A stretch of 64,000 nt of DNA, from positions 453,016 through 517,015 of the forward strand of contig RPFO01000078.1 in the NCBI GenBank assembly GCA_009746045.1, read 5' to 3'. Every line of letters begins with the position of its first letter. Within the stretch, counting starts at the first letter, position 1. The notes beneath the pieces are model-generated. The model searched no databases. It saw only the letters and a list, made by a program, of their open reading frames with translations, and was not told the DNA's origin. The stretch is from Mesostigma viride (lineage: Eukaryota; Streptophyta; Mesostigmatophyceae; Mesostigmatales; Mesostigmataceae). Below, piece after piece: positions 54,023-63,440 of the stretch. Position numbers and translations under genes: made by a program.

Positions 54023-56217
54023 TGAAGCAGTCCCGTGTACATAGTGAGACACCCTGTGGGGACACAGCTTCACATGTAAATAAATCTGGGCAGGGTGCCA
54101 CCTCTGATCAGCACCAGGGGTGTACTGATGTTCTCATTCCACAAGATTGCATGCATGCTGCAGCACAACAATCCCCTCAACTGTCAACAGGTGGAGGGTC
54201 CCCAGACAGGGTTGGCTCTGGGAGCCTAGATGCTCTGCTGGGAGGGTCTGCTGGGTCCTCTGGATCCAAGATGCAGAAGGTGGATGTTGCGTCCTCACAC
54301 GCAGGGCCCGTCCAGGCGTCTTCCCAGGTGCGTAATCTGGCTAGGCAACTGAGCTACACGGATGCTGGACGCAGGCTGCACAATATCTTTGGTCACACAG
54401 CCATGGCTGAGATGTTTGGTTGGAAGATTGGAGATGAGCCACTGAGGGAAGCATGCAGGGCTGCAGCTGAGCAATGTACTTGTAAGGAGAATGCTGCCAA
54501 GAAGCCAAGGTCCCATGCTAGGGAGCCTGCCAGGGAGAAGGGGGACATCCAGGTAGACGTCCAGCATATCAGGGGCTTATACATTTTGGTGGCAGTGGAC
54601 AGATTTAGCAGGTACAGGCTGCTCCAGATTCTGCCAGATATGAAGGGGAATACCCTGCTGCTGGGCTTGCAGACTCTCTTACCAGGCTTTGGGGTGTACA
54701 AGACAGTACAGGCTGATATTCAGTTTGAGTGCCTACTGTCACAGCAGGAGCAACTGCCATGCAAGCTGCTGGTCACGCCCAGGGAGAGCCATGGACAGCA
54801 AGGTGCTGTGGAGAGATCCATCAGGGAGGTCAAGACCGTAGTGCTGGCAGAACCTAAGGTGCCACTGGTAGCATCTGCTTTGGAGAGGGCAGTGTGGACC
54901 AGGCAGGTGGAAGAACAGTTGAACCTCAGAATAAACTACTATTATGACGGGGTGGCTGTCAATCCTGTAGCACTGCAGTTTGGGATGCTAGCCCAGGAAG
55001 TGGTCCAGGCTTGCTTGAGGAAAGCAGACAGGGTGTTTGCTCAGTTGAGACGCAAGGATAGGGGCTGGAATGTGCTGAGGCCTCAGGTGGGGCTGAAGGT
55101 CAGAATGTGGAAGGAGCCATCAATGCAGGGCAAGAGGGGCAAGTGGCAGAACGGGGTGGTGACCTGTGTGGAAGATGCCAATCGTTCCTGCCTTGTGGCC
55201 TTGGAGAGTAATCCCAGGCATGTTTACAGGTTGAGCTGGGCCAACGTCAAGGAACGCAAGCCACATGCAATCTGGCCTGCAGACGGGCCTGGACCCCAGT
55301 GTTGGCTGGAGGGCCAGGTTAAGGACCAGGTAGTTGATGTGCCTGTCACTGACGTGGGAGGTGGCTATCCCTCTGATGATGATGAGGTGCAGGAGGCAAC
55401 TGCATCACCTGTGGTGGAGCCAACGGGGGCTGGGCCTGCACCAGGGTCCAAGAGGCCACTCATGGCAGACATTGTCCGGTCGCTCATGTTCAACAAGCAC
55501 AAGGATCCCAAGGTATCTAAGTTGACTGAATGGGGTTCTTGCTGGGCTGCTACCCTAGAAGTGGATACTAACTCAGAGGTGTCTATCATCAGGGTGGAGG
55601 ATGCTCAGGGCCTGAAGGTGAATAAGGCTGGCTGCAGGGCAGTGAGTGACTTTACGGGCACTGTAACAATGAAGATCCTAGGGGAAGTGACTGTGCCTAT
55701 CCTGGGTGTCCCCACTGCGTTCTGTGTGGTGGAAGGGTACCAGGGGCCTGCCATTTTGGGCCAGAATTTCTTGTGCATGCCAGGAGTGACTCTGTCAGCA
55801 GATGAGCTTGCACTAGAAGGTCATGGCAGTTTGCCCCTCCAGAGATATCACTACTCCAAGGGTCTAGCTGTGGCAGTCAAGGCTGTGAAGGGGCAGCAGA
55901 GTGTGGGGCCTGAAGGCAAGGAGCCCATTGCTGAGGACTTGTTGATCATCCCAACCACCCTAGATCCACGGGACTTGGGGGTGCACAAGTACCAGATTGC
56001 TGGTCACAGTCCTATTTCCTGGCACCAGTTGGTAGAGTTGATGCAAAGCCCCAAGATGGCTAAGGCATGGATTCTAGGGTTTGTCTCCAGTGGGCATGAC
56101 TGGATAGTGTCTAACTGTGCTGAGCCTGTGGATGAGTTGCCCAGGGAGCATCAGTTGCTAAGGCTCTTGTTTGTGCTCAAGCTGAAGGAGATAGACGGGT
56201 GCAGGTGCCACATGTGA
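54019..56217 (+). CDS. pol: Cop-1 pol part 1: integrase then retropepsin-like domain
   Basis: In frame with gag after the UGA. Residues about 118-165 form a pre-integrase zinc-binding-like region (RRLHNIFGHTAMAEM...CTCKENA). The integrase core follows: VDVQHIRGLYILVAVDRFSR (first Asp near residue 179), QADIQFEC (second Asp near 231) and GAVERSIREVK (Glu near 264), then a basic C-terminal module. Residues about 508-600 look like a retropepsin: LEVDTNSEVSII (514-523) in place of D(T/S)G, then VPTAFCVVEG and AILGQNFL (about 578). The frame ends with LLFVLKLKEIDG, which is already the start of the RT domain, and stops at 56217. RT continues in the -1 frame. Confidence 0.85.
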   Translation, partial: LVKQSRVHSETPCGDTASHVNKSGQGATSDQHQGCTDVLIPQDCMHAAAQQSPQLSTGGGSPDRVGSGSLDALLGGSAGSSGSKMQKVDVASSHAGPVQASSQVRNLARQLSYTDAGRRLHNIFGHTAMAEMFGWKIGDEPLREACRAAAEQCTCKENAAKKPRSHAREPAREKGDIQVDVQHIRGLYILVAVDRFSRYRLLQILPDMKGNTLLLGLQTLLPGFGVYKTVQADIQFECLLSQQEQLPCKLLVTPRESHGQQGAVERSIREVKTVVLAEPKVPLVASALERAVWTRQVEEQLNLRINYYYDGVAVNPVALQFGMLAQEVVQACLRKADRVFAQLRRKDRGWNVLRPQVGLKVRMWKEPSMQGKRGKWQNGVVTCVEDANRSCLVALESNPRHVYRLSWANVKERKPHAIWPADGPGPQCWLEGQVKDQVVDVPVTDVGGGYPSDDDEVQEATASPVVEPTGAGPAPGSKRPLMADIVRSLMFNKHKDPKVSKLTEWGSCWAATLEVDTNSEVSIIRVEDAQGLKVNKAGCRAVSDFTGTVTMKILGEVTVPILGVPTAFCVVEGYQGPAILGQNFLCMPGVTLSADELALEGHGSLPLQRYHYSKGLAVAVKAVKGQQSVGPEGKEPIAEDLLIIPTTLDPRDLGVHKYQIAGHSPISWHQLVELMQSPKMAKAWILGFVSSGHDWIVSNCAEPVDELPREHQLLRLLFVLKLKEIDGCRCHM

Positions 56218-57557
56218 GGCCAGTTGTGACTGAGTACCATGGCACGGGGGAGCTGACAGATGAGGAGTTGTATACGCCTGGGATGCTGCATGATACCTGG
56301 AGGATTGTTCTGTGTATATATCTGTCTTTCCTGGTCAAGGGCATTGCGTACAGCTCTGTGCTGATTGATTTCAAGAGGGCTTTTCTTAAGGGTGATGTGG
56401 AGCAGGCCAAGGAGACGTGGCGTGATATCCCTCCCTTCTTTGTAACAGTGCCCAAGGTGTGGAGAGCAGAGATCAAGTCAAAATATCTCAGAATACTCAA
56501 GGGTTTGGAGGGTCTCAGGTCCAGCCCTATCATCTGGAGAAAGAGCCTGGAAAAGTTTCTGAAAACTCACTGTGGCTTTACTGTGTCTCCAGTTGATCCT
56601 TGCTTGTTCCAGAGTACTCATGAAGGGTTGCCTGTGTTTGCATCTCTGCATGGAGATGACCTGCACCTTCTAGGGCCTCCTGAGTGGGTGGATTCAGTAC
56701 TGTCCAAGATCCAGAAGAGGTTTGAGTTAGGAAAGGTCCAGCACATGAAGCAGGATGAGCCCATGGTGTTTTGTGGAATGCAGGCCACGCTGATCAAGAG
56801 GGCAGGTACTTGGTTTATCAAGATGGAGGGTGGCAACAACTATCCTCAGCAGATCATTGATGCCCTCCAGCAGCCCATTACCCAGGCCAGGTGTGCCACA
56901 ATCAGGGGAATGTTGGCTTGGCTAGCTAGCATTTGTGCCCCAGATTTGTTGGTGCTGAGTAGGCTCACAGATGCTCAGCTGGTTGAGGTAGGGGCAGAGC
57001 AGGTGGTTGAGTCTGTCAGGAGCTCACCTCCACTCATACTGGCAGCTGTGGACTTGTACAAACCACTCAACATGGTGCTTTTTGTGGACAGTTCCATGGA
57101 CAGCAGGAAGGTGACGGATGTCAGGGGTAGGGCAGCAGCACTCATTACACTACAACAGGAGCACACTTCTCTGGTCAGCTGGTACAGTAGGTTACAGAAC
57201 AGGGTGACGCCCAGCAGTGACATTGCTGAGTGCAGGGCAATATGTGAGGGGCTACACACTGCTCTTTACCTCAGGGAGTTATTCTACCAGCTCTGTCAGG
57301 TAGCTTCCTGTAGCTTGCAGCTGCACACACTGGTCAAGACAGACAGCATGGGCATGGTGCAGTTTGTGCACAGACAGCTCGCCAGGAGCAGGGATCTGGA
57401 TTATTTGTTGCTGAAGGAGATGTCTTACCTTGCTCATCTTGAACATGTGCCTGGTGTTGACAACCCAGCAGACGCCCTCACCAAGCTGGAGAGCAAGGCT
57501 GAGCTACAATACCCTGTGCTCAAAGGGCTCATGGACCCCTTTTCTGGTGGGACTTGA
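56151..57557 (+). pseudogene. pol: Cop-1 pol part 2: Copia-type RT and RNase H
   Basis: RT motifs are VLIDFKRAFLKGDVEQ (motif A), KGLEGLRSSPIIWRK (B) and LHGDDLHLLG (C, with HGDD where YVDD is usual). RNase H shows LFVDSSMDSRK, SSDIAECRAICEG and KTDSMGMVQF, ending HVPGVDNPADALTK, the usual Copia end. The frame is -1 relative to part 1. They overlap at 56151-56217, and the natural switch point is near GACGGGTG (56194-56201). This could be a programmed shift or a one-base deletion, since no canonical slippery heptamer is obvious. Confidence 0.85.
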
Positions 57558-58520
57558 AGTCCAGCCTTTGCCAGTTGGTGGCTGACCAGTGCTGTTGTCC
57601 CCAGGGGGGAGGGCAACAGGTAGCCTACCTGTCACCAAGCAGGTAGAAGGCTCAACAGGAGCAAGCTCTTCCTGTAAAGGATTAGCACAGTGGGATGCCT
57701 TTGGCCTCGGGCAGTTAGGCCATGACAGGGCAGGCCATGTTGAGAGTTCTTCCAGGTTGTTTGTATATATCTCTCTTGTTTAGTTTTCTTTAGCTGTGAA
57801 TAAGTGACAACCTTGGATATTATGGTGTTGTAACCTGACAGTTGGGCCTTGCTGGTGCAGGCTGGTCCACTGGGAACACTCAACATTGGTTTTGGTGGAT
57901 ATTCTATAATAAAACATAATCATGTTGTATGCCAATCTCTCTTGTTGTCTGTCATGTGACCAGGTTAAGTTTAACCTGGGGTTCTGGGGTAGGGTTCGAT
58001 TCCCTAGTTGAGCCACAGCCTGGTATGTATGACTCCTGGGCTTTAACACCCAGTGATGACATGGGCTCCCCATCAAGCAGTGGCACAGTGGTGTTGAAGT
58101 GGTTTCCATTGGTGAACATTTGGATGGATGATGCCTGGAACGCTCGGGGCGGGCGCCATGAAACGGGCGCCAGTGATAACTGGGAAGACCAGGAACTCAC
58201 TGTAATACGTTTCCTGTAGTCAGGGCCTCTCATTCAGATATCCAGGATATGTTGCCTAAGGAATATTCAATATCCTCCTTTAAGCCCAAGCCAAGGTACA
58301 GTTGCAAAAGAAAGGGTTGGGGATGACCTGCAGGTCAAGTTAATGATCAGATGGCAGGGTTGAACCATAGATCCCTAAGAAGGATACCATTAAGGTGGCA
58401 AAAGGGGTGCTCATGAGGCTTATTATAAGTCCAGGGTAACCAGGTGTCCATTTCACAAGGCAGCAAGGAATGGGTTGGTCATGGTGTGAAGCTTGCAGCT
58501 CCAAAACAAGAAAGGGTTGG
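57558..58520 (+). other. Cop-1 long 3' region
   Basis: About 960 bp without a convincing ORF between RNase H and the 3' LTR. It contains a perfect T-arm-like hairpin TAGGGTTCGATTCCCTA (57990-58006) and the inverted repeat CCAGGTTAA/TTTAACCTGG (about 57959-57978), but no full tRNA. A stretch near 58180-58205 resembles the LTR end (GGAAGACCAG..AACTCACTG). Confidence 0.6.
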
Positions 58521-59168
58521 AGTTAGCATATTGGTGATGCAATATGCTAAGCATATCATACTTGAAGTGGCCTTTCCAACGCCGTGCTAAACGCCTCATT
58601 TGGACAAGGAACTTGAGAGTTATCAAGTCCCGAAGTAATGCCGCCGGACGCTACAGCAGTACCAGGACTAAGGACACGTGAGGGACAGGGCACGTGGCAG
58701 TGTTGGGTGAACCATCACAAGTTACGTGTCACAGGACCGACTGTCACTAGGAGGTACTGTGGTCAATATTGGTTGATGGTACCAAGAATGTCACAGGACT
58801 TCAGGACTGGCAGTCCTGCAGGCCTGGGATGGACGGGTACTTGTCATGACGGATAAATCCAGAGCGTTACTGTCATTCATGGAAGGACAGACGTCCTGGA
58901 TTGATGCAACCAAGGAAATTGACATGCAGTGGCGGACCTGCCAAGGCGTGCAAGGCCTGGCAGCAATGGTGAAACCTAGAAAGGCTCGGACACAGCAGTG
59001 GCCAAGCGTCTTTTCCCAACACCGTCCGTGGGTACTGCCGCCTCAGGCTAGTGACCACAGGGTAGTGAGGCAACTGTGGTAAAGGTTAAAAGCCGCTGGT
59101 TGAAACCATGGCTCCATTCATCACATCTTGGGAAGACCAGAAACTCACTGATCCGCGTTCATCTAAAT
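58521..59168 (+). repeat. Cop-1 3' LTR
   Basis: 648 bp. It contains CATGCA at 58923-58928 where the 5' LTR has CA. The right flank is the TATAC duplication. Confidence 0.92.
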
Positions 59169-59331
59169 TATACCTAACTACGTTATATGTACGGTTTTGC
59201 ACTATCTTCCTAGCATCTGACCAAGAAAGGAAAATGGCTGACCATTGAGGGGTAATAACAACGTAATATTTGGCTAAGCTATTGTCACTGGACGAATGGG
59301 AAGGAGCAGTAAAAACACGACGCTGGCTCAT
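59169..59331 (-). pseudogene. Viroplasmin-like ORF of Chromo-3, N-terminal part
   Basis: Start codon at 59331 (MSQRRVFTAPSHSSSDNS) and the first half of the RNase H1-type domain (KYYVVITPQWSAIFLSW). The other half is at 51179-51413 across Cop-1. Confidence 0.85.
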
Positions 59332-59753
59332 GGTAACGCACCTGGTGGGTCTTGTGACGTCACGCTAGAAGAAGGAGTAGGCGACTTATCTGGGCGATCT
59401 GGAGCACCGAAAGCAGCATGAGGGCGGAATAGTCCAGCGCTCGTCCTAAAATCAGCGACCGAATAGTCCAGCGCTCGTCCTAAAAGCAGCGCGACCCGTA
59501 TCTCTGCGGGTGCGGCCGTCTAATAAAACAGCAGCACGAAGGAAAAAGGTGTAGTCTACCACGAGGCTACTCGTCTCACTGTTGCCGAACCAAACAATTA
59601 TCCTCTATCTAAGACAGGAAGAGAATTATCCTCTATCTACGACAGGAAGAAAACTTGCGCAGGAAAACAAAGCGAAGAAGCTATCTACGAAAGGGTTTAT
59701 CCGCTACGAGCAGGTCTAGCATCTAGGCAGATCGTGTCCCGAACCGGGCAGCA

Positions 59754-60056
59754 CTACTCTCCCAGCTTGACGGCGACCCGCCCATTACCTGTCAAGAAAG
59801 TGTCGTCTTCGTATCCCTGGACGCGGAAGGGTTCTTGCGAAGGCGTATGTGACAAAGGACCGTCGTCTCGTTCTCTACCTACGAAAGTTCCTCCGATACC
59901 ATTGTTACGTCCTAAACTTCTACCTCCACCTCTACCTCTACTGGGCCTGATACTACCTAAATTGGTCAGGCCTCCTCTACTCAAACCCCTAGCGAAAGAC
60001 GAACGAGACGGAGCTGATCTCAATGCATTCACGTATGTGTTGCTATAATACGCCAT
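59754..60056 (-). CDS. LTR-leader ORF, Chromo-3 copy (100 aa)
   Basis: Same length as 11403-11705. Start MAYYSNTYVNALRSAPSRSS and end GNGRVAVKLGE are conserved, while the middle differs by many substitutions (RSLGRNNGIGGTFVGRERDD) without indels. The frame crosses the LTR end and primer-binding site. Function unknown. Confidence 0.5.
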   Translation of the reverse strand: MAYYSNTYVNALRSAPSRSSFARGLSRGGLTNLGSIRPSRGRGGGRSLGRNNGIGGTFVGRERDDGPLSHTPSQEPFRVQGYEDDTFLTGNGRVAVKLGE

Positions 60057-60466
60057 ACAACCATTTACCCGAACCCGTTTATTCCAGGAATAGAGGAAGG
60101 AAACACACTACACTGCCGTGACCCAAGCCTATATGTGTTAATTCATTTAACACACGCCGAGTGACCACACAATGGGTAGAACGTGCATAAATGGTCACCA
60201 ACGGTCCAACATGCTCGGGCCGACCTGGCCCTCGCCTACAGATCCACAGGCAGATGCACAGATGCACGCTGGTCCACTACATTCTACCAAAGGATAAGGA
60301 CCACTAATAAAGTACGCGGCGCGGCGCCCAAAAGCACCCAATGTACCACAGTACTGTTACGAGGACAATAGTGTCCCAGTTGGAACTACACGCAAACCTA
60401 GGAACAACCGAGGCAAAGGACCTAATTTACGTCCGTAACTACAACGAATTGTTACGCGACGTAACA
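59903..60466 (-). repeat. Chromo-3 5' LTR
   Basis: 564 bp, matching 37451-38018. The right flank begins TTTTG (60467-60471). Confidence 0.93.
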
Positions 60467-60471
60467 TTTTG

Positions 60472-60719
60472 CTGACTATAGGACAGACGTCTCCTGCATG
60501 ATCCTAAGGCATCGCCAACTAACACCTACAGCCATCCGCAAAAGTTCTCCTTTCCGGGGAGTGATGCAAGCCTTTCGGATTTGGTACTAGATAAATCATT
60601 CGAGATCTGTGTGTGTTGGAGTACTACACACGTGTCCACTCGAGACTTGTTCAGTCTCGAAACGTGAGACGGGCTGAACACGGCTGGAACCTTCTTGAGA
60701 AGGGGGCGTAGCTGCTTAA
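60472..60719. repeat. Right flank of Chromo-3: second half of the host repeat unit
   Basis: GCTGACTATAGGACAGACG to about 60715 matches 37052-37292 closely. Together with 37319-37450 it makes one unit interrupted by Chromo-3. No gene. Confidence 0.8.
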
Positions 60720-61160
60720 TGGTGCTGGTGATATAGGGCATGCCTAGGTACAGGTCCTCATTGTGGACATGAGCAGCATATCCTACTCTGAAAATGGATC
60801 GCAGCATGTTGGTGACCGCGCCGTCCAGCTTGCGGGTCAGGTCGGCGGTGAGGGTCCACGTCTCGGCCCCATACGTAAGAACAGGAAGGACGAGGACCTT
60901 AAACAGGTCCTGTTTCTCGATCTTACCCAGGGGCTTGCGCCACCGGGCCCGGTATTGGCGTAAAGCGTGCCAGGCGAGGGAGTTGCGGTGGTCCACATCA
61001 GCCTCGCAGCTGGGAAGGAGGCTGCCCAGCAACTTGACACGGTCCCGATACAGGACTCAAGAGCCGTCAAGGAAAAAGAGGTCGGGCGGTGGGTGGGTGA
61101 GCCCAATCGCCAGAGCCTCTGTCTTCTTGCTGACCTCGAGGAAGAGGTCTTCTTGATCAA
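60720..61160 (-). pseudogene. LINE reverse transcriptase fragment (post-catalytic region)
   Basis: Minus-strand coding typical of the region after the RT active site in non-LTR elements: EVSKKTEALAIGL, FFLDGS, a frame change, then KLLGSLLPSCEADVDHR, LFKVLVLPVLTYGAETWTLT and NEDLYLGMPYI. It is related to LINE-A but a different family. Catalytic motifs (YADD) and the C-terminus are missing. Confidence 0.75.
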
Positions 61161-61219
61161 GCCCCACTGCGCGGGCCTCGATAGCCAGGCAGGGATACAA
61201 GCTAGGGCTAATAGCTAGT

Positions 61220-62350
61220 CTAGCCCGCGGGGGGCGTCCACATCTTGTGGTTGATCATCAGGTCCCCGCCCCTCCAGTACACCTTGGGCTTCTGGGGGCC
61301 CTGCTTATGGCGGAGGTATTCCGGCCACAGGTCGCGTCGCTGCTGCTGCTGAGCGGGGGTCAGGTCGTCGTCCAGCGTCCAGGTGAGGTCGCGCAACCGC
61401 TTGCGACGGGAGAGGAACCGCTGCTTGTCCTCACAGGAGGGGAAGGTGAGCAGGACTGGTGGGGGAGCCGCCTTGTCCCGTGAGTGGGGAAGGCGGTGAC
61501 ACCCACGCAGTTCTACCTCACCTACCAGGCCCACGAGGGTAAGGAGCTGGTCCTTGAGCTCGTCGGCAAGGGAGGTTGACGTCTCACCATGGCTTCTGGG
61601 GGAAACGACGCAGCACCACTCGGCACTCGCGGCGAGCGCGGTCGGTGACCTCCCGTTGCTGGGCCTGGTGGTGGTCCTCCAGCTCCTGGAGCTTCGTGGC
61701 GATAGCGTCAGTGGTTGAGGCGGTCTCTGACCGCAGCAGGTTCGCGTAGGAGAGCGGTGGGAGGTCGCCAGCATCCTGCCAGGGTGGCTGGGATGCAATG
61801 GTGGCCGTCTGCTCCGCTATCTTTGGGACCTGTGTGGCCAGATGCAGACGATATTTGTTTAAACTTTTGTGTAATTATTTTTCTAATGAGATTAGCATAG
61901 TACTCCGTGGCATGCCTTTGCGCATGACACGCAAGTACTTACTTACTTACTGTGTGGCCAGGGCCTCGGTGTGGGCGGTGATGGCTACAAGCTCATCGAT
62001 CAGCAATTGCTCATTGTACGCGATGGCATTATAGGTCAGCCATGGCTAATTATGGCCATCCGCTTGCGCCTTAAGCATACTGCCTATGTCTTGACCGCAC
62101 CTCACCTTTATAATAGCATCAGCCCGCTTCAGCCTATTTTGCAGCTTCGCATCACCTACTTTCTTGTTGTATTGCACCCACATGCAGCTGCGCCCGCACC
62201 ATGAATCATGCGGAGAGAGCGCTCGACTGTGGCCTCCCCACTTGAGGCAGTGAGAGAAGCAACTGTGGCGCGCGCTATCTTTGGGACCTGTGTGGCCAGG
62301 GCCTCGGTGTGGGCGGTGATGGCTACAAGCTCATCAATCAGCAATTGCTC
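61220..62350 (-). pseudogene. LINE-C-type ORF1 (minus-strand copy), rearranged
   Basis: The C-terminal domain at 61220-61500 reads PPPVLLTFPSCEDKQRFLSR, DDDLTPAQQQQRRDLWPEY and VYWRGGDLMINHKMW, matching 35971-36291. Upstream lie coiled-coil pieces (LIDELVAITAHTEALATQVP near 61960-62030 and again near 62290-62344). The frame is broken by shifts, by a 109-bp insertion at 61842-61950, and by a tandem duplication. Confidence 0.7.
61842..61950 (+). mobile_element. 109-bp SINE-like insertion
   Basis: Flanked by the 11-bp direct repeat TGTGTGGCCAG (61831-61841 and 61951-61961). It ends in a tandem tail ACTTACTTACTTAC. The uninterrupted site exists at about 62284-62300 in the neighbouring duplicate. 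Duplication length and tail fit target-primed insertion. Confidence 0.75.
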
Positions 62351-62600
62351 ATTGTACGCGATGGCATTATAGGTCAGCCATGGCTAATTGTGGCCATCCG
62401 CTTGCGCCTTAAGCATACTGCCTATGTCTTGACCGCACCTCACCTTTATAATAGCATCAGCCCGCTTCAGCCTATTTTGCAGCTTCGCATCACCTACTTT
62501 CTTGTTGCATTGCACCCACATGCAGCTGCGCCCGCACCATGAATCATGCGGAGAGAGCGCTCGACTGTGGCCTCCCCACTTGAGGCAGTGAGAGAAGCAA
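62273..62600. repeat. Tandem duplication, second copy
   Basis: About 328 bp starting CGCTATCTTTGGGACCTG, nearly identical to 61815-62272 once the 109-bp insertion is removed. Differences are few, so the duplication is recent. The insertion in copy 1 came after the duplication, or was lost from copy 2. Confidence 0.8.
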
Positions 62601-63221
62601 GGGCACCCTCCCTCCTTCTCGAGTTGTGTATAGGTGTTGGAGGTTCCTAGTACATTGTATCGGCACCCACGTGTGCTTATAAATTAATTTTTATAATTAA
62701 TCCTGGAGATCATCCTGTAACGTTAGACACGCGCTTGGTCCCGTTTTATCAAACAGGGGAGCGCCACAAAGTAACCTATTTGACGTATTGAGCCTCAAGC
62801 TAGCTTGTGTCCCTGCGTGCAAGATTGCTCTTCTGACTCGAAACGCGGCTAGATGTAGACATCATAACCCAAAAGCTTCCAGTGTTTTACATCAAAAGTA
62901 TGGGACATTTACAGAGCGGACATAATGCTCACAGAAAATCAGCCCTCAAGCGCGGGTCCACATGCATCTATTTCACAACGCATAGTGCTCAGTTGCCTGT
63001 CAATGGTACAGTCAATAGTGTCAACAGCTCCCCCAAACTGGGAATGGAGTCCCGATGCAGCCACGCTGCTGGCATGTGCTGGTTGTCTCTTGACATTTCA
63101 CCTACACTGGTCAGTCATCACCCCAAAATACGCTGTCGACACAGGGCAGCTGTCCTGATAAACATTTCACAAGGATGTCCCCAGGGGAGGGGTAGGGGTC
63201 ACTTTGCCGGGAAAAAAAAAA
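62601..63221. other. LINE 3' end remnant and unannotated stretch
   Basis: 62601-62700 matches the 3' end at 36590-36690, with a degenerate hairpin (CCCACGTGTGC) and a TTAATTTTTATAATTAAT tail. 62701-63221 shows no supported gene or repeat. Confidence 0.5.
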
Positions 63222-63440
63222 TTATGCCGCAGACTTGGCGGACGCGGTTGCCTTGGTTTTTGCAGCAGCGGGCGCACTGCTGCCAGGTGTTGTTGGCTTG
63301 CGTGACGAGGCGGCCGCGTTCTTGCGGATCTCCTTTCGGAACCACTCGTCGGCCGCGTCCGTCCAGTTCAGCTTGCCGCGCATGTACGCGACGGCGGCCT
63401 TTTGGGGCGCGTTGTAGCCCTTCTCCCAGATCTGCCCCCA
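63222..63440 (-). CDS. Possible last exon of a host gene
   Basis: A minus-strand frame follows a plausible 3' splice site (GGGGGCAG at about 63440): IWEKGYNAPQKAAVAYMRGK, then a WTDAADEWFRKEIRKN helix, then an Ala/Lys/Ser/Thr-rich tail ending AKSAA-stop (TAA at 63222). Composition and codon use look like an ordinary algal nuclear protein tail, not a transposon. The family is not recognised. A possible upstream exon lies at about 63857-63925 (DVLWVSNKHAKLVLDR before a GTACGT donor). Confidence 0.35.
   Translation of the reverse strand, partial: WGQIWEKGYNAPQKAAVAYMRGKLNWTDAADEWFRKEIRKNAAASSRKPTTPGSSAPAAAKTKATASAKSAA

Larger units (their letters stand above)
51414..59168 (+). mobile_element. 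Cop-1: Ty1/Copia-like retrotransposon with unusual domain order
   Basis: 7,755-bp plus-strand element with LTRs 51414-52059 (646 bp) and 58521-59168 (648 bp) and a TATAC duplication (51409-51413 and 59169-59173). Integrase precedes RT-RNase H, as in Ty1/Copia, and the RT is Copia-like. A retropepsin-like domain lies between integrase and RT and not before integrase. LTR termini are AG...AT, unlike the usual TG...CA, judged from the target duplication. Gag and pol are separated by a UGA in a readthrough context. Nearly identical LTRs indicate a recent insertion, later than Chromo-3. Confidence 0.92.
37451..60466 (-). mobile_element. Chromo-3: Ty3/Gypsy chromovirus with three nested insertions
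   Basis: Minus-strand copy bounded by LTRs 37451-38018 and 59903-60466 and a TTTTG duplication (37446-37450 and 60467-60471). It is interrupted by a LINE/SINE scrap (44095-44431), a split-direct-repeat tyrosine-recombinase element (45721-51050) and a Copia-like element (51414-59168). Sequence differs from Chromo-1 and Chromo-2 at many sites, so this is a different subfamily. Its 3' ORF is internally deleted and its pol and gag carry several frameshifts and a stop. The two LTRs are still nearly identical, so the host insertion is not very old. Confidence 0.95.

Noticed and set aside
56151-56217. Canonical -1 frameshift signal between Cop-1 integrase/protease and RT
   Set aside because: The frames overlap in the -1 direction, but I see no X-XXY-YYZ heptamer at the switch point. 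A one-base deletion is at least as likely, so no signal is called.
57990-58006. tRNA gene suggested by TAGGGTTCGATTCCCTA
   Set aside because: A perfect T arm, but no matching acceptor stem, D arm or anticodon arm at proper spacing. At most a tRNA-derived scrap.
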